Part shown: one piece after another, positions 61,725-64,000 of the stretch
Layout: every line of letters begins with the position of its first letter
Numbering within the stretch: position 1 is the stretch's first letter
Origin: Agrobacterium albertimagni AOL15
GTDB taxonomy: Bacteria > Pseudomonadota > Alphaproteobacteria > Rhizobiales > Rhizobiaceae
DNA length: 64,000 bases
Direction: 5' to 3'
Assembly: GCF_000300855.1 (NCBI RefSeq)
Contig: NZ_ALJF01000002.1
Coordinates: 186,001-250,000, forward strand
Position numbers and translations under genes: made by a program
Notes under the pieces: generated by a model
Told to the model about the DNA's origin: nothing
The model's input: only the letters and a program-made list of their open reading frames with translations
Databases searched by the model: none

Positions 61725-62462
61725 GTGAATATCAACCAATTGCTGCATTTCCTTGTCATCGTCGACGAATGCCGATCGGCAGCCGAGGTTGTTTCGGAGC
61801 TGGAGAAACTGGTTCGAGGCTACGGCTTTGAGTATTATGGGGTTGTTCGCCAGCCGAAGCCGGACGAGAATCCGATGAACCTCGTCCTCACCGGCCACTG
61901 GCCCGAGGGTTGGCCGCAGCTCTACATCGCCAAGAAATACGTCCTGATCGATCCGACGATCCGCTTTCTCGGACAGGCGCATGCCGGATTCCGCTGGCGC
62001 GACGCGCTGCACGCCTTCCGCGCCGATCCGCATCGCAAGCGGATGGAGCGCATGCTCGGAGACAGCATGCGTTTCGGGCTGATGGATGGCTACATCTTCC
62101 CCGTTCATGGACGAACAGGTCTGTTGGGCAACATGACGGTCGGCGGGCGTCCGGTCGATCTTTCGCCGACGGAGATTGCGCTGTTCGATGCAGCGGCAAA
62201 GAAGGCCTACTGGCGTCTGCTCGAGTTCAAGCATGCGAACGAGACGGAAGCGACGAAGCCGATCGATACGCGAATGACGCGTCGCGAAATGGAAGTGCTG
62301 AACTATCTGGCAGATGGGCTGACGTCTAACGAGATCAGCAAGATCCTGAAAATCTCCAATCACACGGTCGACTGGTACATGAATGGTATTCAGGACAAAC
62401 TAAATGCGAAAAATCGCCAGCATGTCGTGGCTTTGTCGTTTCGTCTCGGCCTGGTGACCTGA
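61725..62462 (+). CDS. expR: LuxR-family quorum-sensing regulator, ExpR-like
   Basis: 245 residues from GTG 61725, with GGAGAG upstream; the frame runs further up but without family match. The autoinducer-binding domain (about 15-165) keeps the acyl-homoserine-lactone residues W63, Y67, D76, P77 and W91 (EGWPQLY, LIDP, GFRW), matching TraR W57, Y61, D70, P71 and W85. The C-terminal LuxR helix-turn-helix reads TRREMEVLNYLADGLTSNEISKILKISNHTVDWYMNGIQDKL. In S. meliloti expR lies between pyc and ndvA, as here, and controls exopolysaccharide and motility. No luxI-type gene is in the window. The reading frame is intact. Confidence 0.88.
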   Translation: MNINQLLHFLVIVDECRSAAEVVSELEKLVRGYGFEYYGVVRQPKPDENPMNLVLTGHWPEGWPQLYIAKKYVLIDPTIRFLGQAHAGFRWRDALHAFRADPHRKRMERMLGDSMRFGLMDGYIFPVHGRTGLLGNMTVGGRPVDLSPTEIALFDAAAKKAYWRLLEFKHANETEATKPIDTRMTRREMEVLNYLADGLTSNEISKILKISNHTVDWYMNGIQDKLNAKNRQHVVALSFRLGLVT

Positions 62463-62579
62463 GACGGAGCGGAATCTTCTCGAGGTCGACCAAGGCAAAT
62501 TGAACTTCCTAAAACAACGCGCTATGACTTTTCTTCGCAGGTGCACAATGCCCTGGCATATCGTTTTGGGGAGATCGAA

Positions 62580-64000
62580 TTGCCAATATCCAAGATCCTT
62601 GTCGCCAACCGTTCGGAAATCGCGATCCGCGTCTTTCGCGCCGCCAACGAGCTCGGTCTGAAAACGGTCGCCATCTGGGCCGAGGAAGACAAACTCGCGC
62701 TGCACCGCTTCAAAGCGGATGAAAGTTACCAGGTTGGCCGCGGTCCGCATCTGGAGAGGGATCTTGGCCCGATCGAAAGCTATCTTTCGATCGATGAAAT
62801 CATCCGCGTCGCCAAATTGTCGGGCGCCGATGCCATTCATCCGGGCTATGGCCTCCTGTCGGAAAGTCCCGAATTCGTCGATGCCTGCAACGATGCAGGT
62901 CTGATTTTCATCGGTCCTAAGAGTGACACGATGCGGCAGCTCGGCAACAAGGTTGCCGCCCGCAATCTCGCTATCAGCGTCGGCGTGCCGGTTGTGCCGG
63001 CGACCGAACCCCTGCCGGACGACGAGGCAGAAATCCATCGTTTGGCTGAAGAGATCGGCTACCCGGTCATGCTCAAGGCTTCCTGGGGCGGCGGCGGTCG
63101 TGGCATGCGCGCCATTCGCTACCCGAAGGACCTGCTGCGCGAGGTGACGGAAGGCAAGCGCGAGGCCATGGCGGCCTTCGGCAAGGATGAGGTCTATCTG
63201 GAAAAGCTCGTCGAGCGTGCGCGCCACGTCGAAAGCCAGGTACTAGGCGACACGCATGGCAATGTCGTGCATCTCTTCGAGCGTGACTGCTCGATCCAGC
63301 GCCGCAACCAGAAGGTCGTCGAGCGGGCGCCGGCGCCCTATCTGAACGAAGCGCAGCGCCAGGAATTGGCCGACTACTCGCTCCGGATTGCCAAGGCGAC
63401 GAACTATATCGGCGCCGGCACCGTCGAGTATCTGATGGATGCCGATACCGGCAAATTCTACTTCATCGAGGTCAATCCGCGCATCCAGGTCGAGCACACG
63501 GTCACGGAAGTCGTGACCGGCATCGATATCGTGAAAGCACAGATTCATATCCTCGATGGCCACGCGATCGGGACGCCGGAATCGGGTGTGCCTGATCAGG
63601 CCGATATCCGCCTCAACGGTCACGCACTGCAGTGCCGTATCACCACCGAGGATCCGGAACAGAACTTCATTCCCGACTATGGTCGCATCACCGCCTATCG
63701 TTCGGCGGCCGGTTTCGGTATCCGTCTCGACGGCGGCACCGCCTATTCGGGTGCGATCATCACCCGCTATTACGATCCGCTTCTGGTCAAGGTGACGGCT
63801 TCCGGCAGCACGCCGCAGGAAGCGATCAGCCGCATGGACCGCGCGCTGCGCGAGTTCCGTATCCGCGGCGTCGCGACCAACCTGACCTTCCTCGAAGCGA
63901 TCATCAGCCACCCGAGCTTCCGCGACAATTCCTATACGACCCGTTTCATCGACACGACGCCGGAGCTCTTCCAGCAGGTGAAGCGCCAGGACCGCGCGAC
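62580..64000 (+). CDS. pyc: Pyruvate carboxylase, N-terminal part (gene continues past the window)
   Basis: The first 473 residues of a protein normally about 1150 long. The start is TTG 62580, with GGGGAGA seven bases upstream, giving MPISKILVANRSEIAIRVFRAANELGLKTVAIWAEEDK. The biotin carboxylase domain is nearly whole: HPGYGLLSESPEF, the ATP-grasp loop KASWGGGGRGMRAI, ERDCSIQRRNQKVVERAPAP, FIEVNPRIQVEHTVTE (metal and catalytic residues) and LNGHALQCRITTEDP. The enzyme carboxylates pyruvate to oxaloacetate, the main anaplerotic step in rhizobia. The frame stays open to base 64000. Confidence 0.95.
   Translation, partial: MPISKILVANRSEIAIRVFRAANELGLKTVAIWAEEDKLALHRFKADESYQVGRGPHLERDLGPIESYLSIDEIIRVAKLSGADAIHPGYGLLSESPEFVDACNDAGLIFIGPKSDTMRQLGNKVAARNLAISVGVPVVPATEPLPDDEAEIHRLAEEIGYPVMLKASWGGGGRGMRAIRYPKDLLREVTEGKREAMAAFGKDEVYLEKLVERARHVESQVLGDTHGNVVHLFERDCSIQRRNQKVVERAPAPYLNEAQRQELADYSLRIAKATNYIGAGTVEYLMDADTGKFYFIEVNPRIQVEHTVTEVVTGIDIVKAQIHILDGHAIGTPESGVPDQADIRLNGHALQCRITTEDPEQNFIPDYGRITAYRSAAGFGIRLDGGTAYSGAIITRYYDPLLVKVTASGSTPQEAISRMDRALREFRIRGVATNLTFLEAIISHPSFRDNSYTTRFIDTTPELFQQVKRQDRA

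Overview
The window is a stretch of GC-rich chromosome from an alphaproteobacterium of the order Rhizobiales, most likely Rhizobiaceae (Rhizobium/Agrobacterium/Sinorhizobium group). The case rests on gene content and order: ctpA-envC-rlmH-rsfS-nadD-proA-proB-obgE-rpmA-rplU at the left end, and ndvA (cyclic beta-1,2-glucan exporter), an ExpR-type LuxR regulator and pyc side by side at the right end, as in Sinorhizobium meliloti. No insertion sequence, prophage, integrase or CRISPR array was seen.

Left backbone (1-11.4 kb): a minus-strand housekeeping series for envelope proteolysis and division (ctpA, envC), ribosome maturation (rlmH, rsfS, obgE, rplU, rpmA), NAD synthesis (nadD) and proline synthesis (proA, proB). 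It also holds a plus-strand nuclease-family gene and two GNAT acetyltransferases. It ends at a tRNA-Ser(CGA) gene whose 3' acceptor strand is abnormal and overlaps the stop codon of phnN.

Phosphonate block (11.4-24.4 kb): a complete C-P lyase system on the minus strand, phnGHIJKL plus a hexapeptide acyltransferase, then phnCDEE, a DUF1045/2H protein, phnM and phnN. The repressor gene phnF is divergent. The phnG/phnF gap carries a near-consensus Pho box and two palindromes, which suggests control by both phosphate limitation (PhoB) and PhnF. A second Pho-like box precedes phnC.

Octapeptide-repeat giant (24.5-28.7 kb): one 1414-residue, cysteine-free protein built from 176 tandem 8-residue units with no insertion or deletion. 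The octads are organised in a 17-octad (136-residue, 408-bp) super-repeat. This is the most unusual object in the window.

Accessory metabolism (29-59.7 kb): a P2-type cation ATPase; a GntR/amidotransferase pair; a LysR/ring-cleaving dioxygenase/carboxylesterase cassette resembling the Bacillus mhq quinone-detoxification pair; a sugar-acid block (ribose-type ABC transporter, FucU mutarotase, aldose dehydrogenase, LgoD-like Zn dehydrogenase, UxaB, UxaA, and a GntR with two winged helices) that reads as an L-galactose or L-galactonate route to 2-keto-3-deoxygluconate; a lac-type operon (lacEFG, GH36 alpha-galactosidase, lacK, GH42 beta-galactosidase, AraC regulator); then two SDRs, an alkaline-phosphatase-superfamily enzyme and an FeS (6-4) photolyase. 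In all three ABC operons whose binding-protein gene comes before the permease/ATPase genes, a strong hairpin follows the binding-protein gene.

Right backbone (59.7-64 kb): ndvA, expR-like and the 5' part of pyc, which runs off the window.
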